This document shows, piece after piece, positions 20,505-31,068 of a stretch of 64,000 nt of DNA. How positions within the stretch are numbered: position 1 is the first letter of the stretch; the number at the start of each line of letters is the position of its first letter. A program made the position numbers and the translations under genes. Below the pieces are notes generated by a model. It saw only the letters and a program-made list of their open reading frames with translations. It did no database searches and had not been told where the DNA came from. Source of the DNA: Serinus canaria (taxonomy: Eukaryota > Chordata > Aves > Passeriformes > Fringillidae); the NCBI RefSeq assembly GCF_022539315.1, contig NC_066342.1, positions 16,261,346-16,325,345 on the forward strand, read 5' to 3'.

Positions 20505-21694
20505 GTATGAAAAACACTTATCACTTGTTTTAAAATTTTAAAAGTTTAATAGTAATAAAATAGTTATAAAATTAGTAATAAAAATTAGAGCAATAAGAAT
20601 TTGGGCAGAGTTAGGAAAATAAAGGACAATAAAAAGCAAAGAATTACAGACGTCCGGATGTTTTCTGGGCACTAAGCCCCCAAAAAGCATGGCTCGCTAA
20701 CAAAGGATTAACTCTTAAAAGCAATAGCCTGATGCATATTCATATATCTCATACAGGATTCAAAAATTTTTTTCAAACAAAGGGTGTTTTCTGCTCAACT
20801 TCAGCTTCTCCTATCATCTTGTAAATCTATCTTCTTTGCTTCCTTGGAGTTTGGGCCCTCTCAATAAGGGGGCAATAATTTTTTTCTTGGAATCCTGTTG
20901 AATCTCCATCCAGAGAGGATAAGGAGAAGAATTTCTTGGTTATCTTTTCCATTTCTTGGGTCAGTTACAAAAAAGTATCTTACATCACATAGTTTCTATT
21001 TTATATTATGCTATATCCTAAAAACTATATTTACCACACTACTTAAAAGAGATTAATACAACATAACTGTGAAAAATGCCAACCACTTGTTTTTAAAATT
21101 TTAAAAGTTAATCGAAATAAAATGGTTATAAAAATAGTAATATAATTAGAGTAATAATAATTTGGACAATTAGGATTAGGACAATACAAGACAATAAAAA
21201 CAAAGAGTTACAGATGTCCGGGTACCTTTTTCTGGGCAAAATAAGCCCAAAAAAGGACACTCGTTAAAAGAGGATTAACCCTTAAAAGCAATAGCCTGTT
21301 GCATATTCATACATCTCATACATGATGCATAAATTCCATTCAAACACAGGATTCTGTCTGGTCAGTGTCAACTTCTTCCTCTGAATCCTGATGGCATCTT
21401 CAGGGCTGAGCGAGGCAGGAAGAAGTTAGTTTCTTCTGATAAGGGAGCAATAAATTCTTTTTCTCTGAAAGATTTAGGTGTCCTGTGGCTGCTATCTCGG
21501 TGCGAGTACCTCATTCCTCTCTTTAAAAAAAGTATCTTACATAGCATAGTTTCTATTTTAACATTATGTTTTAACCTAAAACTATATTTAACACACTACT
21601 TAAGAAAGTTAATACAGCTTAACTTTATAACATAACACATATAATATCATTTAATATTTGCAAAGAGCCAATTATATAATATGCATTTTTCACA
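20505..21694 (+). repeat. Two LTR-i copies in direct tandem within one TSD (GAGG)
   Basis: Copy 1 (20505-21067) starts TATGAAAAAC and lacks about the last 65 bases of an LTR-i; it abuts a complete copy 2 (21068-21694, TGTGAAAAATGCC...TTTTTCACA). GAGG occurs at 20501-20504 and 21695-21698, so the pair, not each LTR, is flanked by the 4-base TSD. This is what remains of one provirus after deletion from inside its 5' LTR to the start of its 3' LTR. Alternatively it is an integrated LTR-LTR junction. Confidence 0.75.
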
Positions 21695-21785
21695 GAGGGG
21701 AACAACAAGACATCGTTGGGGCCCCCAGAAGGATGATATGTTTCCACCTAACCCTGTCTCTCTCTTCTTGTCCCCTCACCCCCTC

Positions 21786-21910
21786 ACTCTGATTTTCTTT
21801 TTTCTTTTCTTTCTTCTTTTCTTTTCTTTTCTTTCTTTCTTCTTTTCTTTTCTTTTCTTTCTTTCTTTTCTTTTCTTTCTTTCTTTTCTTTTCTTTTCTT
21901 TTCTTTTCCT
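21786..21910. repeat. (TTTTC)/(TTTC) pyrimidine microsatellite
   Basis: About 125 bases made almost only of T and C in TTTTC and TTTC units; the other strand is (GAAAA)n. Its open frames (runs of Lys/Glu on the minus strand, Phe/Ser/Leu on the plus) are composition artefacts. Confidence 0.95.
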
Positions 21911-22074
21911 CTTTGCCTCTTTTACTATTAAATAAATATATAAAATTTTTGGCACAAACATCTAACCTCATTTGGTTTTAATCATATTTTTTAGGTATAA
22001 TATGAACTTTCAAAATTCCCTCCATTTGAAATACAGTTACTTTCTTTTCATTGCTCTTCTAGGTTTAAACCGTG

Positions 22075-22515
22075 TTGTAATAAGGGTCTGGAGCACAATT
22101 CTGATGTGGAGCAGCTGAGGGAGCTGGGGTTGTTTAGCCTGAAGAAAATGAGGCTCAGGGGAGACCTTATTGTTCTCTACAGCTACCTGAAAGGAGGTTG
22201 TAAACTGGTGTGTGTCAGGTTCTTCTCCGAGGTAACAAGCAGCAGGACAAAAGGAAATGGCCTCAAGTTGCACCAGAGGGGGTTTAGATTAGAAATTAGG
22301 AAAAATTCCTCCATGGAAAGGGTTGTCAAGAACTGGGACAGGCTGCCCAAGGAAGTGCTAGAGATACCATTCTTAGGGGGATTTAAAAGATGTCTAGATG
22401 TGGCACTTGGGAACATGGTTTACTGGTGGGCTTGGCAGTGCTGGGTTAACAGTTGGACTCAATGATCTTGGAGAACTTTTCTAACCTAAATGATTCTGTG
22501 ATGCTATGATTCTGC
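22075..22515 (+). mobile_element. CR1 LINE, 3' end
   Basis: Contains the conserved CR1 3' region (GAGCAGCTGAGGGAGCTGGG, then AGGCTCAGGGGAGACCTTAT, then CAGGCTGCCCAAGGAAGTG) and the terminal tandem octamers ATTCTGTGATGCTATGATTCT-like. CR1 is the dominant LINE of birds; this copy is 5'-truncated, as usual, and codes for nothing intact. Confidence 0.93.
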
Positions 22516-22546
22516 TGCCCACCTATATAAAACTGGGGTTATGTTA

Positions 22547-22582
22547 ATCATAGAATGGTTTGGGTTGGAAAGGACCTGGAGG
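22547..22582 (-). mobile_element. CR1 LINE scrap, 3' tail
   Basis: ATAGAATGGTTTGGGTTGGAAAGGACCT is the reverse complement of the CR1 3' tail. It faces the previous CR1 tail to tail over about 30 bases. It is cut off after about 35 bases. Confidence 0.75.
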
Positions 22583-22679
22583 TGCTCTGCCCGATTTGGG
22601 TATTGCAATATCCACTCTCTCTCAAAGGGAGAAAAGGGTTGAAAACTGTAATTCAGGAATGAATCAAAGATGGGACTTT

Positions 22680-22861
22680 AGACCCATGCATGTCTCCCCA
22701 CAATACCCCCATTTTACCAGTAAAAAAATCAAATGGGACATACAGGCTCATCCAAGACCTGAGAGAAATAAACAAAAAAACTATAGATCAATATCTAGTA
22801 GTACCAAATCCCTATACACTATTAAGCAGAATTCCTCCATCACACCAATGGTTCAGTGTAG
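22680..22861 (+). pseudogene. RT fragment (fingers/palm) of a gammaretrovirus-like ERV
   Basis: Frame 22690-22875 reads NTPILPVKKSNGTYR, IQDLREINK and NPYTLLSRIPPSHQWFSV, the RT segment just before the first catalytic Asp. It is broken at 22861 by LTR-b. Downstream of LTR-b (23241-23456) I could not read a continuation with confidence. Confidence 0.85.
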
Positions 22862-23234
22862 TGTCACCGACATAGTTTATGAAAAATCCTTTACTTAGGA
22901 ATTTTCCTCTCCTGAGAGCTGAGAAGCCTCAGGAACAAACTGTAAACAATTCTTATCTTCTGCTGTGGAATGCCACGGGAAAATCTCTGATTGGCCCCGT
23001 CAGACTGTTTCCAGTTGAGAGCCTATCACGGGGCACCTGCCCAGCGTCTCGGGCTGAGAGATTACATTCTTTTCTATTCTTAGGATAGCCTTGGTAGTGA
23101 AATCTCTAGCTTTATTATTTTAGTATAGTTTTTATATCTTATATATCATATAATAATAAATCAAGCCTTCTGATGCATAGAGTCAACTGTCTCGTCTCTT
23201 CCCTCATCCTGAGACCCCAGAAAACCATGTAACA
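22862..23234 (+). repeat. LTR-b, solo LTR with TSD GTGTAG
   Basis: 373 bases, TGTCACCGACA...CATGTAACA, flanked by perfect 6-base repeats GTGTAG (22856-22861 and 23235-23240). CCAAT-type GATTGGCCCC lies at about 22990 and AATAATAAATC at about 23151. It interrupts the RT fragment. Confidence 0.93.
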
Positions 23235-23456
23235 GTGTAGTGGGTCTTGTGAAATACAAAGCTGTGTTTCGTGTCAGGTACATACAGGCAATGTGTGTAT
23301 TTGTGATTGCGATATGTGTGGAGGCCAACAATGGGACAGTTGCCAATTCTAATAATAACTGAGGAAAGTAAAGCATGGAAGAAGGCCTTTGAACCTATCC
23401 TTTGTTTGCAATTAACCTTGGTTGATTTAGGAGCATTTAAATTAAAGCGTTAAGGG

Positions 23457-24110
23457 TGTTGCTTTTTGCTTGTAGTCAGGCCTTAAAGAGTGCTGCAATA
23501 ATAACCCTTTTTGAAGTATAGGTTTAGAATATTGCTTGTATCCTTGAAACTATAGGTTTGGAATAATATATATAAAGGAAATATGCTTACCTCACGCCTT
23601 AACAAAACAGAGAAAAACAGCTTGAGAAAGGAAGATGAACATCATCTGAAGGACTTATAATTTCAACCAAGGGAAGCTGGACATCACTGTTATGAGATTT
23701 ATAGTCATTGTAATTAAAAAGGTGGACCCACATCTGGGGAGCTGGATTCCACAGAATGGAATTCGTCTTTATTCTTGCGGAAACCAGGACCAATATTTGG
23801 GAAACTACTACTACCATCTGGGGATCCTCCTTTTTGGGACGCATCCTGAGAAAAACTAAATCACAATAGTGTATAGAATTGTGATATAAAAATTGGAAAA
23901 TAGAAGCTGCTGATGAGTAAAAATTGGAATAGAAACTGCTGAGAAAGCTTATGAGTACCCCTATAAATACCTGTAAGCCCCAACAAGCATGCAGTTGGAG
24001 GGAAACTGCCCCCACTGTACCCAGCGCTGTGTTGCTCATACTTTACCATATTAATTAATAAATTGTTTGCTGCTTGAATACTGGCATAGTCAAGCTTCTT
24101 ATTTATAACA
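23457..24110 (+). repeat. P4 5' LTR
   Basis: Starts TGTTGCTTTTTGC (the left limit is my best guess) and ends TTTATAACA, four bases before a PBS. A TATA box (CCCTATAAATACC, about 23968) and AATAAATTG (about 24055) are correctly ordered. No second copy was seen in the window. Confidence 0.75.
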
Positions 24111-24114
24111 GATT

Positions 24115-24132
24115 TGGCGCGTTGGCCGGGAA
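24115..24132 (+). promoter_or_regulatory. P4 primer binding site, glycine-tRNA type
   Basis: TGGCGCGTTGGCCGGGAA differs at two transition positions from TGGTGCATTGGCCGGGAA, the complement of the 3' end of glycine tRNA(GCC) with CCA. It lies four bases after the LTR end. P2 used a different primer type, so the two gammaretrovirus-like lineages are distinct. Confidence 0.7.
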
Positions 24133-24708
24133 TTTCCAAATCCATTGAGGGAGACTCCTGATCTCAGGGAGGGCCCCCACCTTGGAGGCTTCTGCCTCAG
24201 GTGGCCCTGAGTGACTGGGGAATCTCTCAGGGAAGTGGAAATCCTTAAGGTAAATTATGAGCCAAGAATTTTGAGCTCCCGGAGTAGACTGCAGTAAATT
24301 CACCTGTAATTACTTGTGCACAAAGATCCAGGCGAGAAAAGGAGGCTGTAAGTATCGCTTGGTTAGGTGGGATAAGAACGGGTGTAGGTGTGCAAGAGTG
24401 TGAGTGGTGTGTGTGTGAGATGTGACCTAGTCACAAAGCAATCGTGGACTTCTTCTAACCTCGGTTTCGTCTCCCCGCAAGGGGAACGGCAGGTGAAGGA
24501 ATGAAGCGAGTGAAGTAGAATTTCCTGTACATAAAAGGTCAGGGGTGAGAAGAAATAATAGTTAAGGGGGATTTTTTTTTCTTGAAAATCGGAGGCGGGA
24601 AGCGGTACTGGTAGAAGGGACGTTTTATTAGAAAAATCCTTGACAAAAAGGGACCAAGGTCTGAACAAGTGTGGTCGAGGTGAGTGAGGGAACACCTGTT
24701 AGGATAAA

Positions 24709-25068
24709 ATGGGTAAATGCCAAAGCAAAAACCCAGGAGCTGGTATAAACCAGCAGGAAAATAGAGGTACTGAAGGTACCGGAAAAAGAGGGAGCATTTT
24801 ACCGGATATACCCCAGGACAGCCCCCTTGGGGTAATGTTAAAATTGTGGAATAAATGTAAAACCAGGAGAGGAAAAAGCAAAGAGAAAATGATACAATAT
24901 TGTATGATAGAATGGACTAAGGAAATTATACGACCTGATAATTTATATTGGCCAATGTACAGGCCATCTGAAGGGTGGATCTGTGAGGCCTTGAATGCCT
25001 ATGTAAATAGAAAGGACCCTATTAACCAAGAGGAAAGCGATTATGCCGCTTTGTGGCATGGGTCCTAG
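24709..25068 (+). pseudogene. P4 gag, matrix
   Basis: Begins MGKCQSKNPG, with glycine 2 for myristoylation, and has the DSPLGVMLKLWNK region that parallels P2 matrix (ETPLGTMLRSWN). The frame stops at 25066-25068. The p12-like region and the first part of capsid are reduced compared with P2, so a deletion or frameshift follows. A leader of about 575 bases separates it from the PBS. Confidence 0.83.
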
Positions 25069-25715
25069 CCTACTCCCCTGTATGCATTAAAAACCAAAAA
25101 GGAAAAGGATCAGTTTCTAGGACTCAGCATTTACACCTGGACAGAGATTCAGTCGGTTTTAGGTATTTTATTTACAGCAGAGCAGAGGCAATTGATAAGA
25201 CAGGCTGGCATGAGAGATTGGTTAGAAAGGATAAAAGGAGTATACAAATGTATTCAGGATTGGATCCTGATACAGCTGTGGGGGAAGCATTAATCAAAAC
25301 TCAGTTTGTGGCAAAATCATGGGAAGCTGTTAGAAGGAAACTTGAAAAGTTGAATGACTGGCAGGAGGGAGGTTTACAAGAATTGTTAAGGGAAGCGCAA
25401 AAAGTTTATGTGCGAAGAGATGAAGGGAAGGCGAAAGGTCAAGCTAAGGTTTTTGTGGCTGCAGTAAAAGAGGTTCAGAAGGGCAGTGCATCTTCAGGAA
25501 ATGCTAAAACCACCAGAAAAATAACAGGTGAGGGTTCGAAAAGACCTACCTGCTTTTACTGTGGGGTCAAAGGTCATGTTAAAAGGTTTTGCAAGAAACG
25601 AAGAAGCAGAACAAAAACTGTTTGCAGAGGAGTAGAGGTGTCAGGGGCTCTATTCATCAAGTACCAGAATATCACAGGAGCCCTTGATAAAATTAAAGAT
25701 AGGTCCCCAAGGTGA
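25069..25715 (+). pseudogene. P4 gag, capsid and nucleocapsid
   Basis: Capsid-like residues can be read in two frames (25069-25230 in one, 25230-25715 in another), so a frameshift lies near the homology region. The later frame has FVAKSWEAVRRKLEKL and the KVYVRRDEGKAK helix, then one zinc knuckle CFYCGVKGHVKRFC (C-x2-C-x4-H-x4-C) at about 25550-25590 and a basic tail. It lacks P2's UAG-readthrough layout. Confidence 0.85.
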
Positions 25716-26160
25716 AGAAGTTAGATATGTGTGCTGAAAGATCAACAGTGCAAAGATCACCAAAAGATGCAAAATCAGCCGGAAAACAGCTCAAGTAATT
25801 GGAGCAAAAGGGGAGGCCTTTCAGGTTCCCATTATTGAACAAGTATTAATGGAATCAAAAGGAGAACTGGATATTAGTGATCTAGCAAACTGCCTATGGA
25901 GTGCTTACCCAGGACTGGGGAGGAGACAGAAAGCCGGTGGGGTATTATTCAAAATTACTGGACCCTGTTAGTAGGGGATGGCCAGTATGTTTACAAGCTA
26001 TAGTAGCAACAGCTCTTCTGGTAGAAGAAGCAAAGTTACTTTTGGAGCTCTGTTAGTAGTATATACCCCCCACAATGTAAGAAGCATGTTACATCAAAAA
26101 GCAGAGAAGTGGCTCACTGATAGCTGGATTTTAAAGTATGAAGCTATCTTGATACATTCC
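25716..26160 (+). pseudogene. P4 protease remnant joined to RT connection by a deletion
   Basis: The early part has protease C-terminal flavour (AFQVPIIEQVLM, about 25815). At about 25880 it passes directly into the connection domain (KAGGVLFK, then QKAEKWLTDSWILKYEA in frame 25978-26166). The complete RT fingers and palm, with YVDD, are absent. The counterpart in P5 (31433-31723) keeps the same connection wording. Confidence 0.8.
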
Positions 26161-26280
26161 CCCTGAACTGGAACTTAAGGTCACTCCTGCTCAGAACCCT
26201 GCACAATTTCTCTGTGGGGAGCCAAGAGAAGAGCTCACTCATAACTGTGTAGAATTAATTGAATTACAAACAAAAATGAG

Positions 26281-26800
26281 ACCAGATTAAAGTGAGACAG
26301 AGTTATCTAGTGGGGAAAAATATTTTATCGATGGCTCATCAAGGGTGATAGAAGGGAAACGAAATTCAGGATATGCTATTGTAGAAGGGGAAAACATGTC
26401 TGTAATAGAAAGAGGAAAAATAAGATCCAGCTGGTCAGCTCAAGCTTGTGAATTGTTTGCTTTATACCGAGCTTTAGAACTTTTAAAAGATAAGGTGGGG
26501 ACTATTTATACAGATTCAAAATATGCTTTTGGAATTGTACACACATTTGGATGGAAGAGGGTTGATTAGCACTCAAGGAAAGAAATTGATCCATCAGGAG
26601 TCAATAATTAGAGTGCTTAAAGCCCTGAAAGGACCTAAGAGAATAGCTATAGTACATGTAAAAGGTCACCAACAAGGGTCACGCTACTTAGTAAGAGGAA
26701 ACACAGCTGATCAAGCTGCAAAGGAGGCAGTTTTTAAATGAAAAGTGACTATCCAGCTGAACACTATAGAGGAAATTCCAGAGGAACTGCCAAAAAGCTA
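26281..26800 (+). pseudogene. P4 RNase H
   Basis: FIDGSSRVIEGKR (about 26328), ACELFALYRALELL and YTDSKYAFG (26345-26569) and the HVKGHQ...TADQAAKEA end (26523-26741) give all conserved acidic residues. A frameshift near 26550 joins two frames. It lies between connection and integrase. Confidence 0.88.
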
Positions 26801-26869
26801 TAGTATTCAAGAGGAAGAAGCTATAAAAAAATAGAAGCTAAGAAAGAGCTGGGAAAATAGATACTCTCA

Positions 26870-27919
26870 GATAGAAGAGAGATTTTACCTAAGGCTTATG
26901 CTCAAAGGATTCTAAGCCAGTTACACCAACATACCCATTGGGGAACAAAAGCCTTATGTAATCATTTTTTTAAAAAATATTATGGATGTATTGGAATTTT
27001 TGAAAGAGCAAAACAAATAACACAGGGGTGTTTGACTTGTGAAAAAGTTAACAAAAAAGTAATGAGACAAGCTCCAACCGGTGGTAGGAAAAAGCCTACC
27101 GACCATTTGAAAGGGTTCAGGTGGATTACACTGAATTACCAAAGGTGGGCAGATGGAAATACTTGTTAGTATTAGTAGATCAACTAACTCATTGGGTGGA
27201 GGCCTACCTGGCTGCCCGAGCCACGGCAAAGTTTGTAGTTAAAATATTGCTAGAACAAATTATTCCCTGATTTGGGGTCATTAGGGCCATTGGTTCAGCC
27301 ATGGGTATTTCCTGGGAATATCACACCCCTTGGCACCCCCAGAGCTCTGGGAGGGTGGAAAGAATGAACCAAACTATAAAACAACAATCAACAAAATTGA
27401 TGATTGAGACCCAAATGTCATGGGGAAAGCGCTTACCTTTAGCATTACTTAATATACGAACACTTCCAAATGCAGGTATGGGGCTTTCTGCATATGAGAT
27501 GCTTTATGGAATGCCCTATTCCCAGGAAGTACCCCAACCATCAGTAGTCGTAGCAGATATGACTATTCAAAAATACATCCAGAAGATGGGACAACATGTC
27601 CTAGAACTAAGGGAAAAAGGGGTAATTGCTCAATCAGCCCCTCTAGGATTTAGCATACATCGAATAAAACCGGATGACTGGGTGCTAATTAAAAGCTGTA
27701 AGGAAGAAAGTTTGTCTCCTAGGTGGGAAGGTCTATATTGAACCCTGCTGACCGCCGATACAGCTGTCTGAACTGTGGAAAAAGGCTGGACCCACGCGTC
27801 CCGGGTCAAAGGACCAGCGGAACCACCGACAGAGGAACCACCGACAGAGATGGCCGCTGAATCCCAGTGGAGAATTGCATCTACCCCCGGAGAACTGAAA
27901 GTAAAGTCAAAGAGGTGAT
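26870..27919 (+). pseudogene. P4 integrase with deleted core segment
   Basis: The zinc domain (HQHTHWGTKAL, then CLTCEK at about 27032) and the first catalytic Asp (VDYTELPKVGRWKYL, about 27121) are present. Between EQIIP (about 27265) and MGISWEYHTPW (about 27301) about 60-70 bases are missing compared with P2, including the second catalytic Asp (IDSDRG). The third, in SSGRVERMN, is retained in frame 27301-27741. The DNA-binding C-terminus (DDWVLIKSCKEES) and the typical end of pol follow to 27919. Deletion of a triad residue means it cannot be catalytic. Confidence 0.9.
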
Positions 27920-27956
27920 AGTGGCGCCCTAGAAAATGCTAAGATAAACTCTGAAA

Positions 27957-28270
27957 TGTTAAGCCTTGTGTTTTACCTGCGTAAGTAGTAGTAATTAAAA
28001 TAATTATTGTATAATCATAAGAAGAACAGTGAGAAACTGTATGTTCCTATTCTCAGGTGGCCATGCTTGGCTGAAATCTATGTATACTATAGAACAATGT
28101 AAGTTTAATAATTAACATGAAAGTTATATAATGATAGACTATAAAAGCATATCCATCCCGAACCTATGTCGGAGTCAGATTTGGGTCTTTACCCCTGACA
28201 CCCAGAGCTCTTCAATAAAAGCACCTGCATATAATCATTTCTCGTGATTATGTGTTCCTGAACGCTAACA
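27957..28270 (+). repeat. LTR-like segment at the 3' end of P4
   Basis: About 314 bases, TGTTAAGCC...CGCTAACA, with TATA box GACTATAAAAGC (about 28139) and AATAAAAGC (about 28214). It follows the end of pol by about 37 bases; no env lies between. It does not resemble the P4 5' LTR. Confidence 0.6.
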
Positions 28271-28289
28271 GAGGGACTGATGTATGTCA

Positions 28290-28960
28290 CGAAAATGCTC
28301 CTACCTTAAGCGACAAAACCGGCAGCTCCGACCCAGCTCTCCGCTGCGAGAGAGAGAGAGAGGCGACTGCTGTCTTGGTCTGGCAACGGAGAGGCTCCGA
28401 CGCCGCCCGGACTGTTGCCGCTGTTGTTCTGGCCACGGAAAGGTTCCGCTGCCGCCGAGCCACTGCTGTCCCAGCGCTGGCGAAGCTCCGCTGCCGCCCG
28501 CGCCGCTGCCGCGCACCGCCCCTTCTGCCGCGGGCTACTGCTGCCGCGCGGCTCCTGCCCACGAGAAAGACTGCCACTACCGGCTCTGCTGATGCCTGCG
28601 CGATGGCGTCATCTGTTTCGCCTCGGCGCTGCCCCCACCGCGGGAAACAATAACCGATCCCACGCGGCGCCGCCCCGGCTCCGCTGTGGCGCGGGAAAAA
28701 AATAAAGGCAACTCAGAAATAACAAGCAGGGAGCCCTTTCTTCTCCCTTCGCCTCTCTCCTTAGACGTAGCGTCCACGTTTGTCGCCCGCTCCCGGCGGT
28801 TTTGGATCCGCGCTAGATGCCGACTCGCGATTCCTGCTTGCCCGCGGCGAAAGCAGGAATGCCGCCGATCCCTGACGCGCGCGCGCTGAAAGCAAAAAGA
28901 GTTCGGAGCGCGTGGGTGACCGGCGCCACCACTCCTCCCGCGATCGCGGCGCGACGTCAA
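28290..28960. other. CpG-rich block of unknown origin
   Basis: Roughly 670 bases rich in G, C and CpG (for example GCCGCCGAGCC, GCGCGCGCGCTG at about 28878), with a (GA)n tract at about 28350 and an AATAAA at about 28700. Its long frames on both strands are low-complexity Arg/Ala/Pro and have no domain. It could be a CpG island or a GC-rich LTR of another family. It abuts the TSD (TAAGC) of LTR-e. Confidence 0.6.
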
Positions 28961-29001
28961 TAAGCTGTCTTGGTTTTAAAAGACAGGTGTCTGCTAAGGA
29001 A

Positions 29002-30357
29002 TTCACAGAATAATTATGTTGGAAGAGACCTTAAAGATCACTGAGTCCAACCTGTGAAAAATGCGTATTTTATGATTGGCTTTTCGCAAATATTGAAATG
29101 AATATTATATGTGTTGTGTTAGAAAGTAACGCTATATTAATTCTCTTCAGTAGTGTGTTAAATATAGTTTTAGGTTATAAAAATTGTTAAAATAGAAACT
29201 ATGCTATGTAGCATACTTTTAAAAGAAAGGATTTGCAGCGAGATAGCAGCCACAGGACACCTAAATCTTTCAGAGAAAAAGAATTTATTGCTCCCTTATC
29301 AGAAGAAACGAACTTCTTCCCGCCTCGAAGGCACTGTTAGGATTAGGAGGAAGAAGTTGACGATGACCAGTCAGAATCCTGTGTTTGAATGGAATTTATG
29401 CATCATGCATGAAGTGTATGAATATGCAACAGGCTGTTGTTTTTAAGGGTTAATCCTTTGTTAACGGGTGTACTTTTTCAGGCTTGTGCTGCCCAGAAAA
29501 AGGTACCCAGATGTCCGTAACTCTTTGTTTTTATTGTCTCATATTGTATTAATTCAAATTGTCTAAATTATTATTACTCTAATTGTATTACTATTTTTAT
29601 AGCTATTTTATTACTATTAAATATTTAAAAATTTTAAAAAACAAGTGATTGGTGGTTTTCACAAACCGATGCCCTAACACCTCAACTAAACCATGGCACC
29701 GAGTGCCACATCCAGTCTTTTTTTAAACACATTCAGAGATGGTGACTCCACCACCTCCCCGGGCAGACCAATTCCAGAACTTTATCACCCTTTCTGTAAA
29801 AAATTTTTTTCCTTATATCCAGCCTATATTTCCCTTGATGCAGCTTGAGACTGTGTCCTCTGGTTCTGTCAGTTGCTGTCTCGAGAAAGAGACCAATCCC
29901 CACCTGACTACAACCACCTTTCAAGAAGTTGTAGAGTGATTAGGTCACCTCTGAGTCTCGTTTTCTCCACGCTAAACAACCTCAGTCATTCCTCATAGGG
30001 CTTGTGTTCCAAGCCCCTCACCAACTTAGTTGTCCTCCTCTGGATGCCCTCCAGTGTCTCAACATCTTTCCTAAACTGAGGCACCCAGAACTGGACACAG
30101 TACTCAAGGCATGGCCCCACCAGTGCCAAGCATAGAGGAAGGATGGCCTCCCTGCTCCTGCTGGCCGCACGATTCCTGATACAGGCCAGGATGCCGTTGG
30201 CCTTCTTGGCTTCCAGGGCACACTGCTGGCTCATGTTCAGCCAGCTGTAGACCAGTACCCCCAGGTCCTTTTCTGCCTGGTCACTTTCCAGCCACACTGT
30301 CCCCAGCCTATAATGTTGCAGGGGGCTATTGTGGCCAAGGAGCCACAACAGCCACAT
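29002..30357 (-). mobile_element. CR1 LINE inserted in LTR-e, split by LTR-i
   Basis: On the minus strand the frame 29986-30357 gives the C-terminus of the CR1 reverse transcriptase protein ([29 protein letters not shown] and [15 protein letters not shown] wording), followed by the CR1 3' untranslated region, which is interrupted at 29053-29663, and by the tail (GTTGGAAGAGACCTTAAAGATC on the plus strand at about 29008). It is 5'-truncated. Confidence 0.92.
29053..29663 (-). repeat. LTR-i, solo LTR with TSD AACC
   Basis: 611 bases, plus strand TGTGAAAAATGCG...GGTTTTCACA, inserted in the CR1 3' region; AACC at 29049-29052 and 29664-29667 is a 4-base TSD. The cleanest single copy of the family. 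Orientation is inferred from AATAAATTC on the minus strand (about 29280). Confidence 0.92.
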
Positions 30358-31068
30358 AAGGCAGGAGCCTCCCCTGAAATGAAAAATGTAAACCCCTTCC
30401 CTCTGAATTGTTATAATTTTGAAATTAAGGGGCTCTCCGGCTAAGATATGGGAGCGGGAATAACAGCTCTTTATTAGGGAAGAAAAAATTTAAAAAACCA
30501 AAAAAACCCAAACTAACAATGCAGTAATACAAAACAACACTGACAGAGTCAGAATACGACCTGACACCCTGTTAGTCCGGGTGTTGGTAGCAGTCCAATT
30601 GAAATGGTGGCTGCAGTCCTCCTTAAATGACAGATATGGTTCTGTTGAAGCAGTGCTCCTGTAGAAAGGTGTAGTCTTCCTCTGACGATCCAGTGGTGGT
30701 GTAGATGGGCCTGGTCTTCCTCTGGGAATGTAGTGGGAAAGGGCTACTCCTCTGGGAATCTAGTGGAAAAGGCTGCTCCTCTGGGAATCCAGTGGGAAAA
30801 GGCTGGCTGTGGTCTTCTAAATCTCTGATTATATCTAGGAAGGAATGCTTCGCTCCTCCCTCTGGGCAGAGCTTCTCACAATGGGATGATGTCATTTTAT
30901 CAGTCATGCAGTGAGACTCAGTGGCCCATTAAGAGAAGATATCTCCCCAGAGGGAGGATTGGCTGTGGAAGAGATAAAGAAAACTGCACAATTAACAGAA
31001 GATAACTGCCCCACCTCTAACAAATAGGAATAGAATATACACACCCATTTCCAACCTAAGACATAAGC

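Larger units (their letters stand above)
23457..28270 (+). mobile_element. P4, deleted gammaretrovirus-like provirus (env and RT lost)
   Basis: Order: 5' LTR, PBS, leader, gag, part of protease, connection, RNase H, integrase, 3' LTR-like segment. RT from fingers to palm is deleted near 25870-25900, and env is absent between integrase and the final LTR-like segment. The two terminal LTR-like segments do not resemble each other, so the element is a mosaic or the right one is a separate insertion. Confidence 0.85.
28966..31063 (-). repeat. LTR-e with TSD TAAGC, split by CR1
   Basis: Plus strand TGTCTTGGTT...CCTAAGACA, flanked by perfect 5-base repeats TAAGC (28961-28965 and 31064-31068). The two arms (28966-29001 and 30358-31063) are continuous with the intact copy at 7989-8672 when the CR1 is taken out. 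Net length about 740 bases. Confidence 0.9.

Noticed and set aside
21681..21971. Open frames rich in Lys/Glu or Phe/Ser/Leu
   Set aside because: They are translations of the (TTTTC)n microsatellite.
28252..28960. Several 70-130 codon frames on both strands
   Set aside because: GC-rich DNA lacks stop codons; the products are low-complexity Arg/Ala/Pro without domains.
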